Assembly: GCA_034680345.1 (NCBI GenBank)
Contig: JAXISZ010000004.1
Span: 1-64,000 of the forward strand
Origin: SXZD01 sp034680345
GTDB lineage: Bacteria; Pseudomonadota; Gammaproteobacteria; Burkholderiales; Burkholderiaceae_B
Direction of reading: 5' to 3'
Length of the DNA: 64,000 nt
Part shown: piece by piece, positions 8,848 through 17,002 of the stretch
How the letters are laid out: each line of letters starts with the position of its first letter
How positions within the stretch are numbered: the first letter of the stretch is position 1
Position numbers and translations under genes: made by a program
The notes under the pieces: generated by a model
Database searches by the model: none
What the model saw: the letters and a program-made list of their open reading frames with translations, nothing else
What the model was told of the DNA's origin: nothing

Positions 8848-9240
8848 TTAACGTTTAGAGAACTGTTTGCGACGACGCGCGCCACGTAAACCAACTTTTT
8901 TACGTTCTACTTCACGTGCATCACGTGTTACAAAACCAGCGTTGGACAGTGAAGATTTTAATGCTGCGTCGTAATCAATCAGTGCACGGGTTAAGCCGTG
9001 ACGAACCGCACCAGCTTGGCCCGATTCACCGCCACCGTTAACATTGACCATGATGTCAAAGGTTTCAAGGTTGTTGGTAAGAACCAAAGGCTGTTTGGCA
9101 ATCATTTGACCTGTTTCACGGGCAAAGAATTCGCCTAAGGGTTTGCCGTTAACAACAAACTGACCGCTACCGCTTTTAATAAAAACGCGTGCTACAGAAC
9201 TTTTGCGACGACCTGTGCCGTAATAGTATTGACCAATCAT
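8848..9240 (-). CDS. rpsI: 30S ribosomal protein S9
   Basis: S9 reaches the P-site tRNA with its C-terminal tail. The sequence YYYGTGRRKSSVARVF near the start and the terminal RRRKQFSKR are diagnostic. The ATG at 9240 is chosen over one at 9252 because a GAGGT ribosome-binding site lies 6 nt before it; this gives 130 residues and an 8-bp gap from rplM. It is co-transcribed with rplM, the standard L13-S9 operon. Confidence 0.97.
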   Translation of the reverse strand: MIGQYYYGTGRRKSSVARVFIKSGSGQFVVNGKPLGEFFARETGQMIAKQPLVLTNNLETFDIMVNVNGGGESGQAGAVRHGLTRALIDYDAALKSSLSNAGFVTRDAREVERKKVGLRGARRRKQFSKR

Positions 9241-9248
9241 GTGCGACC

Positions 9249-9677
9249 TCAAATGCTCAGCGGTTTAGGTTGTTGGGCGGTATGCGGATGGGCTTCGCCA
9301 GCATACACTTTTAATTTTTTGATCATGGCGTACCCCAATGGACCTTTGGGAAGCATGCCTTTAACAGCTTTTTCTAATGCACGGCCTGGAAAGCGGGCTT
9401 GCATTTTGTCGAAATTGGTTTCGTAAATACCGCCTGGATAGCCAGAATGGCGATAATATTTTTTCTGTAAGCCTTTATTACCAGTAACGCGCAATTGTGA
9501 TGCGTTTACAACAATAATAAAATCACCGGTATCAACGTGCGGGGTGAATTCAGGCTTGTGTTTGCCGCGTAAACGGTGTGCGACTTCGCTGGCCACACGA
9601 CCCAGAACTTTGTTCTGGGCGTCTATCACAAACCATTCACGCTGCACCTCATGGGGTTTTGCTGAAAAGGTTTTCAT
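9249..9677 (-). CDS. rplM: 50S ribosomal protein L13
   Basis: L13 is an early-assembly large-subunit protein. The protein has 142 residues, the standard length, with the conserved WFVIDAQNKVLGRVAS and GMLPKGPLGYAMIKKLKVY segments. A ribosome-binding AGGT lies 8 nt before the ATG. It is the first gene of the rplM-rpsI operon. Confidence 0.97.
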   Translation of the reverse strand: MKTFSAKPHEVQREWFVIDAQNKVLGRVASEVAHRLRGKHKPEFTPHVDTGDFIIVVNASQLRVTGNKGLQKKYYRHSGYPGGIYETNFDKMQARFPGRALEKAVKGMLPKGPLGYAMIKKLKVYAGEAHPHTAQQPKPLSI

Positions 9678-9968
9678 GGAATTACCTATAAAAAATGCCC
9701 TTAAAGTTTTGGGCGGTTGAGTGCTTGCCGATTTTGATCGCTGATTTCATCTGTTAGCTTTAGTTTTTACTAGCACCAAACAATTAAAATAAAATCAGAA
9801 ACAAATACTATTCGCTTCTTATTGTTGAAGGTAATGGTTTTGAAATCGCTTTTAATTACTTTTTTTCTTACTTTAAGTATTTAACCAAGTAGAAAAAACG
9901 CAAAAATAGCCAAGTTTGCAACAAGCACTTAAGCTTTCGATTCTAGCATATTTTTGTTTTTTTTGGAT
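9678..9968 (-). other. rplM upstream non-coding region
   Basis: These 290 bp are A+T rich and contain no credible gene. About 15 nt before the rplM ribosome-binding site, a weak hairpin (GCCC/GGGC, 10-nt loop) is followed by a U-rich run on the rplM strand. It could be a leader or attenuator hairpin, but the 4-bp stem is too short to call. No convincing -10/-35 pair was found. Confidence 0.35.
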
Positions 9969-9998
9969 AAAAAAAACCCAGGTAATCGACCTGGGTTT
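9969..9998 (-). terminator. Terminator hairpin of the candidate small RNA
   Basis: AAACCCAGGT (9974-9983) and ACCTGGGTTT (9989-9998) pair perfectly over 10 bp around a 5-nt loop. On the bottom strand a run of eight U residues follows (A run 9969-9976). No protein gene lies upstream on this strand before osmC's region, so the terminator implies a separate short leftward transcript. Confidence 0.85.
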
Positions 9999-10035
9999 AA
10001 TCCACCAAAGGAGGAAGGTGGAGGAGACAATCACT
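9969..10035 (-). ncRNA. Candidate small RNA with anti-Shine-Dalgarno loop
   Basis: Read leftward, this non-coding stretch has two strong hairpins. The first has a 6-bp stem (TCCACC/GGTGGA; 10017-10022 with 10001-10006) whose 10-nt loop reads TTCCTCCTTT, containing the 16S rRNA 3'-end anti-SD sequence CCTCCTTT. A second C-rich TCTCCTCC lies just before it. The second hairpin is a perfect 10-bp intrinsic terminator followed by eight U residues. No reading frame fits. A TATAAA about 50 nt further upstream (near 10090) could be the -10, so the 5' end is uncertain and the transcript may be up to about 115 nt. From memory, a 'toxic small RNA' family with an anti-SD motif has been described in betaproteobacteria; membership cannot be confirmed by eye. 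Confidence 0.65.
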
Positions 10036-10300
10036 AAAAACAAAAAATTTCAGAAATCACACAAAACAAAGTGGCAGACAATGTTTCTATTTATAATCAA
10101 AAAAAGAAATTAAGCTTATAAGCTGTATGTTGTAGGTTTTTTTATTTTTAGCAAATCTAATTATTTAAAATGCCACGATGATACCCTAATTTGTGTTGCA
10201 GTGCAAGAATGTTACGGGTTTAAAATTTTTTGGTTTTTTTCTTTTTTTGGGCTAATAAAATGGCATATATAGCTATTTTTATTAAAAATTTTATCATTGA

Positions 10301-10320
10301 TTACAATTAAATTATTGTAA
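10301..10320. promoter_or_regulatory. Inverted repeat before the OsmC-family gene, possible MarR/OhrR-type operator
   Basis: TTACAAT and ATTGTAA form a perfect 7-bp inverted repeat with a 6-nt centre, about 45 bp before the start codon, in an A+T-rich promoter region. The left half with its centre (TACAATTAAATT) resembles OhrR-type operators, which control OsmC/Ohr relatives in other bacteria. The assignment is inference; A+T richness makes chance repeats more likely. Confidence 0.35.
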
Positions 10321-10363
10321 TTTTTAAATTTTTTTTTGCGATGCAAAAAACTTTGGGGGTAAT

Positions 10364-10804
10364 ATGGAGTGTGTTATACGTTGGAATGGTGAATCAGGTA
10401 TGAGTTTTACCGCCGAAACAGGTAGTGGTCATTTGTTGAATATGGATGGAGCTCCTGAGGGTGGTGGGCGAAATTTAGCGCCACGCCCAATGGAAATGCT
10501 GTTGGTAGGAGCTGGTGGTTGTACAGCGTATGATGTGGTTTTGATTTTACGTAAAAGTAATCAAGATGTACGCGCGTGCGATGTGGAGGTTACAGCTCAA
10601 AGGGCGGACGTCGATCCGAAGGTGTTCACAACCATTGATTTGGTCTTTAAAATTCGTGGTCGGCGTTTAAGTAGAAATGTGGTTGAACGCGCGGTAAAAC
10701 TTTCGCATGACAAATATTGCTCGGCCACCAAAATGCTGCAACTTACAGCAAAAATCAATTACGCGATTGAATTGATTGATGACTTGGCCGATGTGAATGT
10801 GTGA
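10364..10804 (+). CDS. OsmC family protein (YhfA-like)
   Basis: OsmC-fold proteins are small dimeric thiol enzymes; characterised members reduce organic hydroperoxides, but the YhfA-like branch has no firm substrate. The 146 residues contain both conserved cysteines: one in LLVGAGGCTAYDV and one in HDKYCSATKML. GGGRNLAPRPMEMLL is the usual lead into the first. The ATG is preceded by GGGGGT at good spacing. The gene stands alone, facing coq7, with an inverted repeat upstream that may be an operator. Confidence 0.85.
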   Translation: MECVIRWNGESGMSFTAETGSGHLLNMDGAPEGGGRNLAPRPMEMLLVGAGGCTAYDVVLILRKSNQDVRACDVEVTAQRADVDPKVFTTIDLVFKIRGRRLSRNVVERAVKLSHDKYCSATKMLQLTAKINYAIELIDDLADVNV

Positions 10805-10831
10805 AAAGTTAAAGCAATAGAAAAAAAACAG

Positions 10832-11548
10832 CTAAAAACGGTATGCCATCATGGTCATGACTTTTGCCATGGTTTGCATGCCCCAGCGAACACACAAGGG
10901 TAGTTTGGTAGCGCCGAGCTTTTTGGCATTGTGGTGATGTTCAGCTTCATCCATTTTCATTTGTTCAACAATGGCCCGAGAAGACAAGTCATTGATGGGT
11001 AGTTTGTCTAAATGTGTGCTTAAGTGATTTTCAACTTGTTTTTCAGTTTCGGATAAAAAACTTAAACTGGTTGTGTCGCCTAATTTTCCGGCAATGCAGC
11101 CGATTGCATATGCGCCAGCATACCATACGGGATTAAGAAAACTTGGGCGAGATTGTAGCTGCTTTAGCCGTTCTGCGGTCCAGGCGAGGTGGTCGGTTTC
11201 TTCTTGTGCGGCCTGTTGGAAAAAGGCTTTGAGTTGAGGGTTTTTTGTACTGTGGGTTTGTGCCTGGTAGAGTGCTTGGGCACAAATTTCGCCTACGTGG
11301 TTAACTCGCATTAAACCTGCTGAGTGTGCTTGTTCTGCTTTGGTTAGGTTTTGATGGTTTTTATTTGTTGCCGTGGTCAATGCCGTTGCAGGGTTTGGCC
11401 GTTGACTGTGAATAGGAGTACTTAAAAACTTGAGTGCTTTGTCTATTTCGGCGATGGTTAAGTCAATTTTTTTGGGGTTGTGCAGTGTTTGAGCGATTGA
11501 TTGAGCAGCTAAGCCAATAGCACTTTTAAAGTTAAAGGGTTTTTGCAT
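10832..11548 (-). CDS. coq7: Demethoxyubiquinone hydroxylase Coq7
   Basis: This di-iron monooxygenase hydroxylates the penultimate ubiquinone precursor at C6; it replaces UbiF in many alpha- and betaproteobacteria. The 238 residues show the four-helix carboxylate-bridged iron ligands: NHVGEICAQ, EETDH, EKQVENHL and DEAEHH. A ~80-residue N-terminal extension precedes the conserved LMRVNHVGE. Its 3' end faces osmC with a 27-bp gap. Ubiquinone use implies an aerobic respiratory chain. Confidence 0.93.
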   Translation of the reverse strand: MQKPFNFKSAIGLAAQSIAQTLHNPKKIDLTIAEIDKALKFLSTPIHSQRPNPATALTTATNKNHQNLTKAEQAHSAGLMRVNHVGEICAQALYQAQTHSTKNPQLKAFFQQAAQEETDHLAWTAERLKQLQSRPSFLNPVWYAGAYAIGCIAGKLGDTTSLSFLSETEKQVENHLSTHLDKLPINDLSSRAIVEQMKMDEAEHHHNAKKLGATKLPLCVRWGMQTMAKVMTMMAYRF

Positions 11549-11792
11549 GGTAACAGCTTTACGATAGTGGCTTAATTCAAAATTGGGCTAAGGTAAAGTC
11601 GGTTTGCGTTTTAGGTGCCTTCTTTACTCGCAACCAGTGTAAATCAAGCGACGGTATTGTACAATATGATGGCAGTGTGCATCGTTTAAAAACGCTTCCC
11701 GCACCGCATGCAATTCTAACTTTAAAATATAAAGTCAATATTTGAGCATGTTCGGGTGAGCATTTTGAGTTTAATTATCCCGGAATGTGGTT

Positions 11793-13139
11793 ATGTCAGA
11801 AAATCCTAAAAAAGTTTACATTAAAACCTTTGGTTGTCAGATGAATGTTTACGATTCTGACAAAATGTTTGATGTTTTGCATACAACAGATGGGCTGATA
11901 AAAACAGAGGTTCAAGATGAAGCGGATGTCATTTTATTTAATACCTGTTCCGTGCGTGAAAAAGCTCAAGAAAAGGTGTTTTCAGACTTAGGCCGAGCCC
12001 GTTTACTGAAGAAACACAATCCGAACATTATTATTGGTGTGGGTGGTTGTGTTGCTAGTCAAGAGGGTGATGCGATTATTAAACGCGCCCCGTTTGTTGA
12101 TGTGGTCTTTGGTCCGCAAACTTTGCATCGTTTGCCTGAGCTGATTGCGCGCCGCCGCGCTTTGGGTCGTCCGCAAGTTGATATTTCCTTTCCCGAAATT
12201 GAAAAGTTTGACCACTTACCGCCTGCTCGCGTTGAAGGAGTTACTGCGTTTGTATCTATTATGGAAGGCTGCAGCAAATATTGTAGCTTTTGTGTTGTGC
12301 CTTACACGCGTGGAGAAGAGGTTTCTCGTCCGTTTGAGGACGTGTTGGTAGAGATTGCTGACTTGGCTGACCAAGGGGTAAAGGAAGTGACGTTGTTAGG
12401 GCAAAATGTTAACGCATATTTAGGGGCTATGGAGGGCAGTCATGAAAAAGCAGATTTTGCTTTACTTCTAGAGTACGTTGCAGAAATACCGGGTATTGAG
12501 AGAATTCGCTACACCACATCGCATCCAAAAGAATTTAGCGTGCGGCTTACTGCTGCTTATGAAAAAATACCAAAGTTGGTTAGTCATTTACATTTACCTG
12601 TTCAATCTGGTTCAGATCGAATTTTGGCAGCGATGAAACGGGGCTACACCGCTTTAGAGTACAAATCAATTATCCGAAAACTGCGCCAAGTTCGCCCTGA
12701 TATTTCTTTGTCTTCTGATTTTATCGTGGGTTTCCCCGGTGAAACTGAAGCAGATTTTCGCGCTACCATGAAACTCATTGAAGATGTGGGTTTTGATACT
12801 TCATTTTCTTTTGTTTATAGCCAGCGTCCAGGTACGCCAGCGGCAGATTTGCCCGATGATACTGCGCAAGCTGAGAAGTTATCCCGTTTGTCAGAATTAC
12901 AAAAAACCATTGAAGCCAATGCCATGCGCATTAGTCAGAACATGGTGGGTACTGTACAAAGGGTGTTGGTCGATGGTTTTTCGAAAAAAAATAACCAGGT
13001 GTTGTCTGGTCGCACTGACAATAATCGGGTGATAAACTTTGTAGGTGCTGAGCGTTTAATTGGTGAAATGGTCGATATTCGGGTGCTTGAAGCTTTGCCT
13101 CATTCATTGCGTGGTGAAGTGGTGATTACATCGGCTTAA
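11793..13139 (+). CDS. miaB: tRNA-2-methylthio-N6-dimethylallyladenosine synthase MiaB
   Basis: MiaB is a radical-SAM methylthiotransferase that converts i6A37 (made by MiaA) to ms2i6A37. The N-terminal UPF0004 domain has three cysteines that bind one cluster: TFGCQMN, NTCSVRE and GGCVASQ. The radical-SAM triad is CSKYCSFC, followed by VPYTRGEEVSR, and a TRAM RNA-binding domain forms the C-terminus. The ATG at 11793 (449 codons including stop) is preferred to an in-frame GTG six bases upstream. In most Burkholderiales phoH and ybeY follow it; here corC does. Confidence 0.95.
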   Translation: MSENPKKVYIKTFGCQMNVYDSDKMFDVLHTTDGLIKTEVQDEADVILFNTCSVREKAQEKVFSDLGRARLLKKHNPNIIIGVGGCVASQEGDAIIKRAPFVDVVFGPQTLHRLPELIARRRALGRPQVDISFPEIEKFDHLPPARVEGVTAFVSIMEGCSKYCSFCVVPYTRGEEVSRPFEDVLVEIADLADQGVKEVTLLGQNVNAYLGAMEGSHEKADFALLLEYVAEIPGIERIRYTTSHPKEFSVRLTAAYEKIPKLVSHLHLPVQSGSDRILAAMKRGYTALEYKSIIRKLRQVRPDISLSSDFIVGFPGETEADFRATMKLIEDVGFDTSFSFVYSQRPGTPAADLPDDTAQAEKLSRLSELQKTIEANAMRISQNMVGTVQRVLVDGFSKKNNQVLSGRTDNNRVINFVGAERLIGEMVDIRVLEALPHSLRGEVVITSA

Positions 13140-13198
13140 GTTTTTGGTATGCTTATTGTGTCGTAACTTTGGGGTGTAGGTAAACTGCGCCCATTTAT

Positions 13199-14146
13199 AT
13201 GTCGCAACCGCTTGCTTCGCAGGCTTTGAATCAAAAGCGTTCAGTTAGTCTCTTAGAAAAAATTTCTTTATTGTTGCTGCGCGAACCAGAAGATCGCGCG
13301 CAATTGTTTCAAATGCTCTGCGCGGCGCATCGCCGTAATTTATTAGATGCTGATGCCCTTTCGATGATTGAAGGAGTGTTACAAGTCTCGGAAATTTCTG
13401 CACGGTCTATTATGGTACCCCGCTCGCAAATGGATATGATAGATATAGGTTTGCCTTTGCTTGAGATTATTGCTCAGGTTGTTCGGGCAACTCACTCTAG
13501 ATTTCCTGTTTATGAACACCACCGCGATCACATTATTGGTATTTTATTGGCCAAAGATTTATTGCGTTATGCACTTGACTCCAATTTTGATTTGCGAGAT
13601 ATGTTGCGGCCCGTTGTGTTTATTCCAGAGAGTAAACGTTTAAATGTTTTATTGCGAAATTTCCTAGACAATCGCAATCATATGGCGATTGTGGTTGATG
13701 AATATGGCAGTGTTGGTGGGTTAATTACAATTGAAGATGTGTTGGAGCAAATTGTTGGTGATATTGAAGATGAATACGACTTTGACGAAGTCAGTGACAA
13801 TATTGTACTTTTTGAAACCAAAGGCGCCAACACTGTGTACCGTGTTCGGGCACTGACGGAAATTGAACAATTTAACGAAGCTTTCGGTACTGAATTTGAT
13901 ACTGTACAGGCCAATACCGTTGGTGGGCTTTTAAGCGACCATTTAGGGCGTGTTCCTCGACGAGGAGAAATTGTAGAGCTATTTCCTGTGCGTTTTGAAA
14001 TTTTAAGGGCGGATGCTCGGCAGGTGCATTTGTTGAAAGTGGAAATTTTTAATAGTTGTTCAGAACTTGGAAATGCTTCGCAGTTAAATACTAAAAAACA
14101 ATATACCGAAGAGCAACCGATGGGTTCAAACGGTCGTTCTGAATGA
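13199..14146 (+). CDS. corC: CorC/HlyC family CBS-domain protein
   Basis: The family is linked to magnesium/cobalt efflux and membrane integrity; the molecular function is not settled. The 315 residues contain a short N-terminal helical region, two CBS motifs (from VPRSQMDMID, about 80-200, with IVVDEYGSVGGLITIEDVLE) and a CorC_HlyC domain ending in HLLKVEIF. No membrane helices are seen, so it is likely cytoplasmic and membrane-associated. It shares an ATGA overlap with lnt, a conserved pairing that suggests a link to envelope biogenesis. Confidence 0.9.
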   Translation: MSQPLASQALNQKRSVSLLEKISLLLLREPEDRAQLFQMLCAAHRRNLLDADALSMIEGVLQVSEISARSIMVPRSQMDMIDIGLPLLEIIAQVVRATHSRFPVYEHHRDHIIGILLAKDLLRYALDSNFDLRDMLRPVVFIPESKRLNVLLRNFLDNRNHMAIVVDEYGSVGGLITIEDVLEQIVGDIEDEYDFDEVSDNIVLFETKGANTVYRVRALTEIEQFNEAFGTEFDTVQANTVGGLLSDHLGRVPRRGEIVELFPVRFEILRADARQVHLLKVEIFNSCSELGNASQLNTKKQYTEEQPMGSNGRSE

Positions 14147-15840
14147 TGAGAGGGTCGAGTTTAAAAGTCTTGTTTTTTGGTTTTTTGTGGTGCTTTGCGT
14201 TTTTGCCCTGGGGTTTCCCGTTGCTGCAAATTCTGAGTTTGGCTGGTGTGTTATTTGTATTACAAACCCAGGCAGCCCCGATTTCTTGGCGGTTGGCTTT
14301 TAAGCAAGGCGCGCGCACTGGTTGGTGTTATGGTTTGGCTCAGTTTTTAGCGGGTATACATTGGTTATATATCAGTTTGCATGATGTGGCGCAAATGCCA
14401 GTAGTGATAGCGGCGGTGGCTGTATTTGGATTGTCCGCTTACTTGGCTTTATTTCCTTCGTTGGTGTTTGCCTTTTGGGCGGTTGTACGTTGGTGGCTGC
14501 GTACGCAGTTGCGGGGCACAACTTATTTTTTGGCGGGTGTTTTTGCTTCGGCTTGGACTTTAGCGGAGTATCTTCGTGCAGTTGTTTTTACAGGATTTCC
14601 GTGGCTGACAACTGGCGATGCTTGGATAGATACGCCCCTTTCTGGGCTGTATCCGGTTTTGGGCACCTATGGAGTTAGCTTTTTAGTGGCATATACAGCA
14701 GCTTGTTTTGCAATTTTTATCGCGAATTGTGTGACTGGGTGGGGCGGGTTTTGTTCGTCTAGCTTGCATTCAGGTGGGTCACTTTTAAAACGGATGATGC
14801 AATACAGGCAAGTTCCGTGTCGAGGGCGACTGGTTGCGTCCCTTTGCTGGTATGGCCTAACTGGGGTTTTTTTAAGTTTGGTTTTGTATTTTGGGTTGCA
14901 ATCTTTGCAAACATCGTCTTGGTTTACAAGTCCTTTGCAAACTGTTGAGGTTCAATTGGTGCAGCCTAATGTTTCGCAGTTGCTGAAGTTTGATCCAGAC
15001 CATATTCAGAACAATGTGTCGACGAGTTTATTTTTGGGGGAGCAGGCCGTTGCTTCTGCTGGTGTAGGGCAATGGTTGGTTTTTCCTGAAACGGCTTTGC
15101 CTGTTGTGTGGCAAGAAGCGCCTTTCGTTTGGCGCCAGGCATTTTTAGCTTTGGCTCAAATAAAACAGATACCTGTGATATTAGGAGCCGCTTTTGAAGA
15201 TCAAGGGGTTTACACCAATTCTGTGCTTTTGCTTGATTCACAAAGCCCATTTCAATCTGATCAATCCAGTTCGGTGGTTGCTCGATATGATAAACGTCAT
15301 TTAGTGCCTTTTGGAGAATTTATTCCTTTTGGTTTTCAATGGTTTGTTCGATTTATGAATATCCCATTGGGTGAATTTGCACAAGGTCATGGCGCGGTAA
15401 AACCGTTTGATTTGAACGGTGTTCATGTATTGCCAAATATTTGTTATGAAGATACCTTTTCTCACGAAATCGCTGAATTGGTGCGTTTGGCGGTGGTTGA
15501 GCCGCATGTTTTGTTGAATCTTAGCAATTTGGCTTGGTTTGGTCAGTCAGCTGCATTGGAGCAACATGCGCAAATGTCGCGTGTACGGGCTGCTGAATTA
15601 CGTAAACCTATGCTTAGGGCAACCAATACTGGCGTGTCTGGTGCAATAGATGCCTGGGGGCGTTGGACGCAGCGTTTACCTGAATATCGGGCCTTGAGTG
15701 GTCCAGTTAAAGTGCAGACTAGAAAAGGGTTAACCCCTTATGCGCGTTATGGTTTACTTGGCGTTTGTGTGCTCTCTGTTTTGATGTGTTTGTTGGGTTT
15801 TGTACGTTTTGCTGTACGTAGGTCACACCAAGTACAATAG
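14143..15840 (+). CDS. lnt: Apolipoprotein N-acyltransferase Lnt
   Basis: Lnt adds the third acyl chain to lipoproteins at the inner membrane. The 565 residues begin with several hydrophobic helices (to about 230), followed by a nitrilase-fold periplasmic domain and a final membrane helix (about 525-550). The catalytic triad is recognisable: Glu in FPETALP (about 316), Lys in YDKRHLVPFGE (about 384) and Cys in NICYEDTF (about 434). The start overlaps the corC stop as ATGA. Confidence 0.95.
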   Translation: MMRGSSLKVLFFGFLWCFAFLPWGFPLLQILSLAGVLFVLQTQAAPISWRLAFKQGARTGWCYGLAQFLAGIHWLYISLHDVAQMPVVIAAVAVFGLSAYLALFPSLVFAFWAVVRWWLRTQLRGTTYFLAGVFASAWTLAEYLRAVVFTGFPWLTTGDAWIDTPLSGLYPVLGTYGVSFLVAYTAACFAIFIANCVTGWGGFCSSSLHSGGSLLKRMMQYRQVPCRGRLVASLCWYGLTGVFLSLVLYFGLQSLQTSSWFTSPLQTVEVQLVQPNVSQLLKFDPDHIQNNVSTSLFLGEQAVASAGVGQWLVFPETALPVVWQEAPFVWRQAFLALAQIKQIPVILGAAFEDQGVYTNSVLLLDSQSPFQSDQSSSVVARYDKRHLVPFGEFIPFGFQWFVRFMNIPLGEFAQGHGAVKPFDLNGVHVLPNICYEDTFSHEIAELVRLAVVEPHVLLNLSNLAWFGQSAALEQHAQMSRVRAAELRKPMLRATNTGVSGAIDAWGRWTQRLPEYRALSGPVKVQTRKGLTPYARYGLLGVCVLSVLMCLLGFVRFAVRRSHQVQ

Positions 15841-15868
15841 AGGCTTATGTTATCTATTTGGAAATATA

Positions 15869-17002
15869 TTGGAAAATCAGATAAAAATCAGCTCGACATT
15901 GGAAATTGTCGAAGAGCTTCGGGCCGGTCGCATGGTGATTTTGGTTGACGAAGAAGACCGAGAAAATGAGGGCGATCTGGTTATGGCCGCTGATTTTATC
16001 ACCCCTGAGGCCGTTAATTTTATGGCCAAGTATGGCCGAGGTTTAATTTGCTTAACACTGACTCAAGCCCGCTGTCAGCAACTGGGTTTGCGGCCGATGG
16101 TGGTGAATAACGGCACTTCGTTTGGTACCAATTTCACTGTCTCAATTGAAGCGGCGCAAGGGGTTACCACCGGTATTTCGGCGGCTGACCGTGCGCACAC
16201 AATTCGCACGGCAGTAGCGCGTCATGCCCAAGCCCAAGATTTGGTGCAGCCTGGTCATGTGTTTCCTTTGATGGCTGAACCCGGTGGTGTTTTAATGCGA
16301 GCTGGTCATACAGAAGCGGGTTGTGACTTGGCTGCTATGGCCGGTTTAACGCATGCTGCGGTGATTTGTGAAATCATGAAAGACGACGGTACAATGGCAC
16401 GGCTTCCTGATCTATTTGAGTTCGCGCAGGTGCATCAACTAAAAATTGGTACGATTGTTGATCTTATACATTACCGCGCTGCGCATGAATCTTTGGTTGA
16501 AGTGGTACATGAACGTTTAATGAATACGGCTCACGGTGTTTTTCGTGCTTTGGCGTTGCGCGACAAACCAACAGGCAGTGCTCATTTTGCTTTGGTACAT
16601 GGTGAAATAGACCCAGTTAAAGAAACTTTGGTTAGGGTACATGAGCCTTTATCGGTGCTTGATTTTTTAGAAATAGTTTATACCAGCCATTCTTTTTCAG
16701 TGCCACAGGCTTTGCAGGCTATAGCACAGTCTGAACAAGGCGTGCTTGTGATGTTAAATTGCAATGAAACACCCGAGCAGCTGTTTGCTGAATTTAAAGC
16801 TTTAGACGATGTACAGTCTCAAGGTGGGCGGTATGTATCGGCTAAAACAAAAATGGATCTGCGCACTTACGGTATTGGAGCACAAATTTTACGTTTACTG
16901 AATGTGGGCAAAATGCGTTTGTTAGCAAATCCTCGAAAAATGCCAAGTATGGCTGGTTTTGATTTACAAGTGGCTGGTTATGTCACGAAGGAAAATTCAT
17001 GA
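15869..17002 (+). CDS. ribBA: 3,4-dihydroxy-2-butanone 4-phosphate synthase with degenerate GTP cyclohydrolase II domain
   Basis: The N-terminal ~200 residues are a complete RibB: DEEDRENEGDLVMAAD, RAGHTEAGCDLAAMAG and CEIMKDDGTMAR are all present. It makes the four-carbon precursor of riboflavin from ribulose 5-phosphate. The C-terminal half keeps a GTP cyclohydrolase II outline (TYGIGAQILRLL near the end) but lacks the zinc-binding cysteine cluster expected around residue 270, where TSHSFSVPQALQAIAQ stands instead. It is therefore probably monofunctional. No ATG exists upstream in frame after lnt; the TTG at 15869, after a GGAA, is the best start (377 residues). It overlaps ribH by 4 bp. 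Confidence 0.9.
   Translation: MENQIKISSTLEIVEELRAGRMVILVDEEDRENEGDLVMAADFITPEAVNFMAKYGRGLICLTLTQARCQQLGLRPMVVNNGTSFGTNFTVSIEAAQGVTTGISAADRAHTIRTAVARHAQAQDLVQPGHVFPLMAEPGGVLMRAGHTEAGCDLAAMAGLTHAAVICEIMKDDGTMARLPDLFEFAQVHQLKIGTIVDLIHYRAAHESLVEVVHERLMNTAHGVFRALALRDKPTGSAHFALVHGEIDPVKETLVRVHEPLSVLDFLEIVYTSHSFSVPQALQAIAQSEQGVLVMLNCNETPEQLFAEFKALDDVQSQGGRYVSAKTKMDLRTYGIGAQILRLLNVGKMRLLANPRKMPSMAGFDLQVAGYVTKENS

Noticed and set aside
9693..9712. Attenuator-like hairpin in the rplM leader
   Set aside because: The stem is only 4 bp with a 10-nt loop; too weak to call a terminator or an L13 leader.
9916..10113. 65-codon rightward open frame across the small-RNA region
   Set aside because: No ribosome-binding site, low-complexity Lys/Phe composition, and it runs through the terminator and anti-SD hairpins on the opposite strand.
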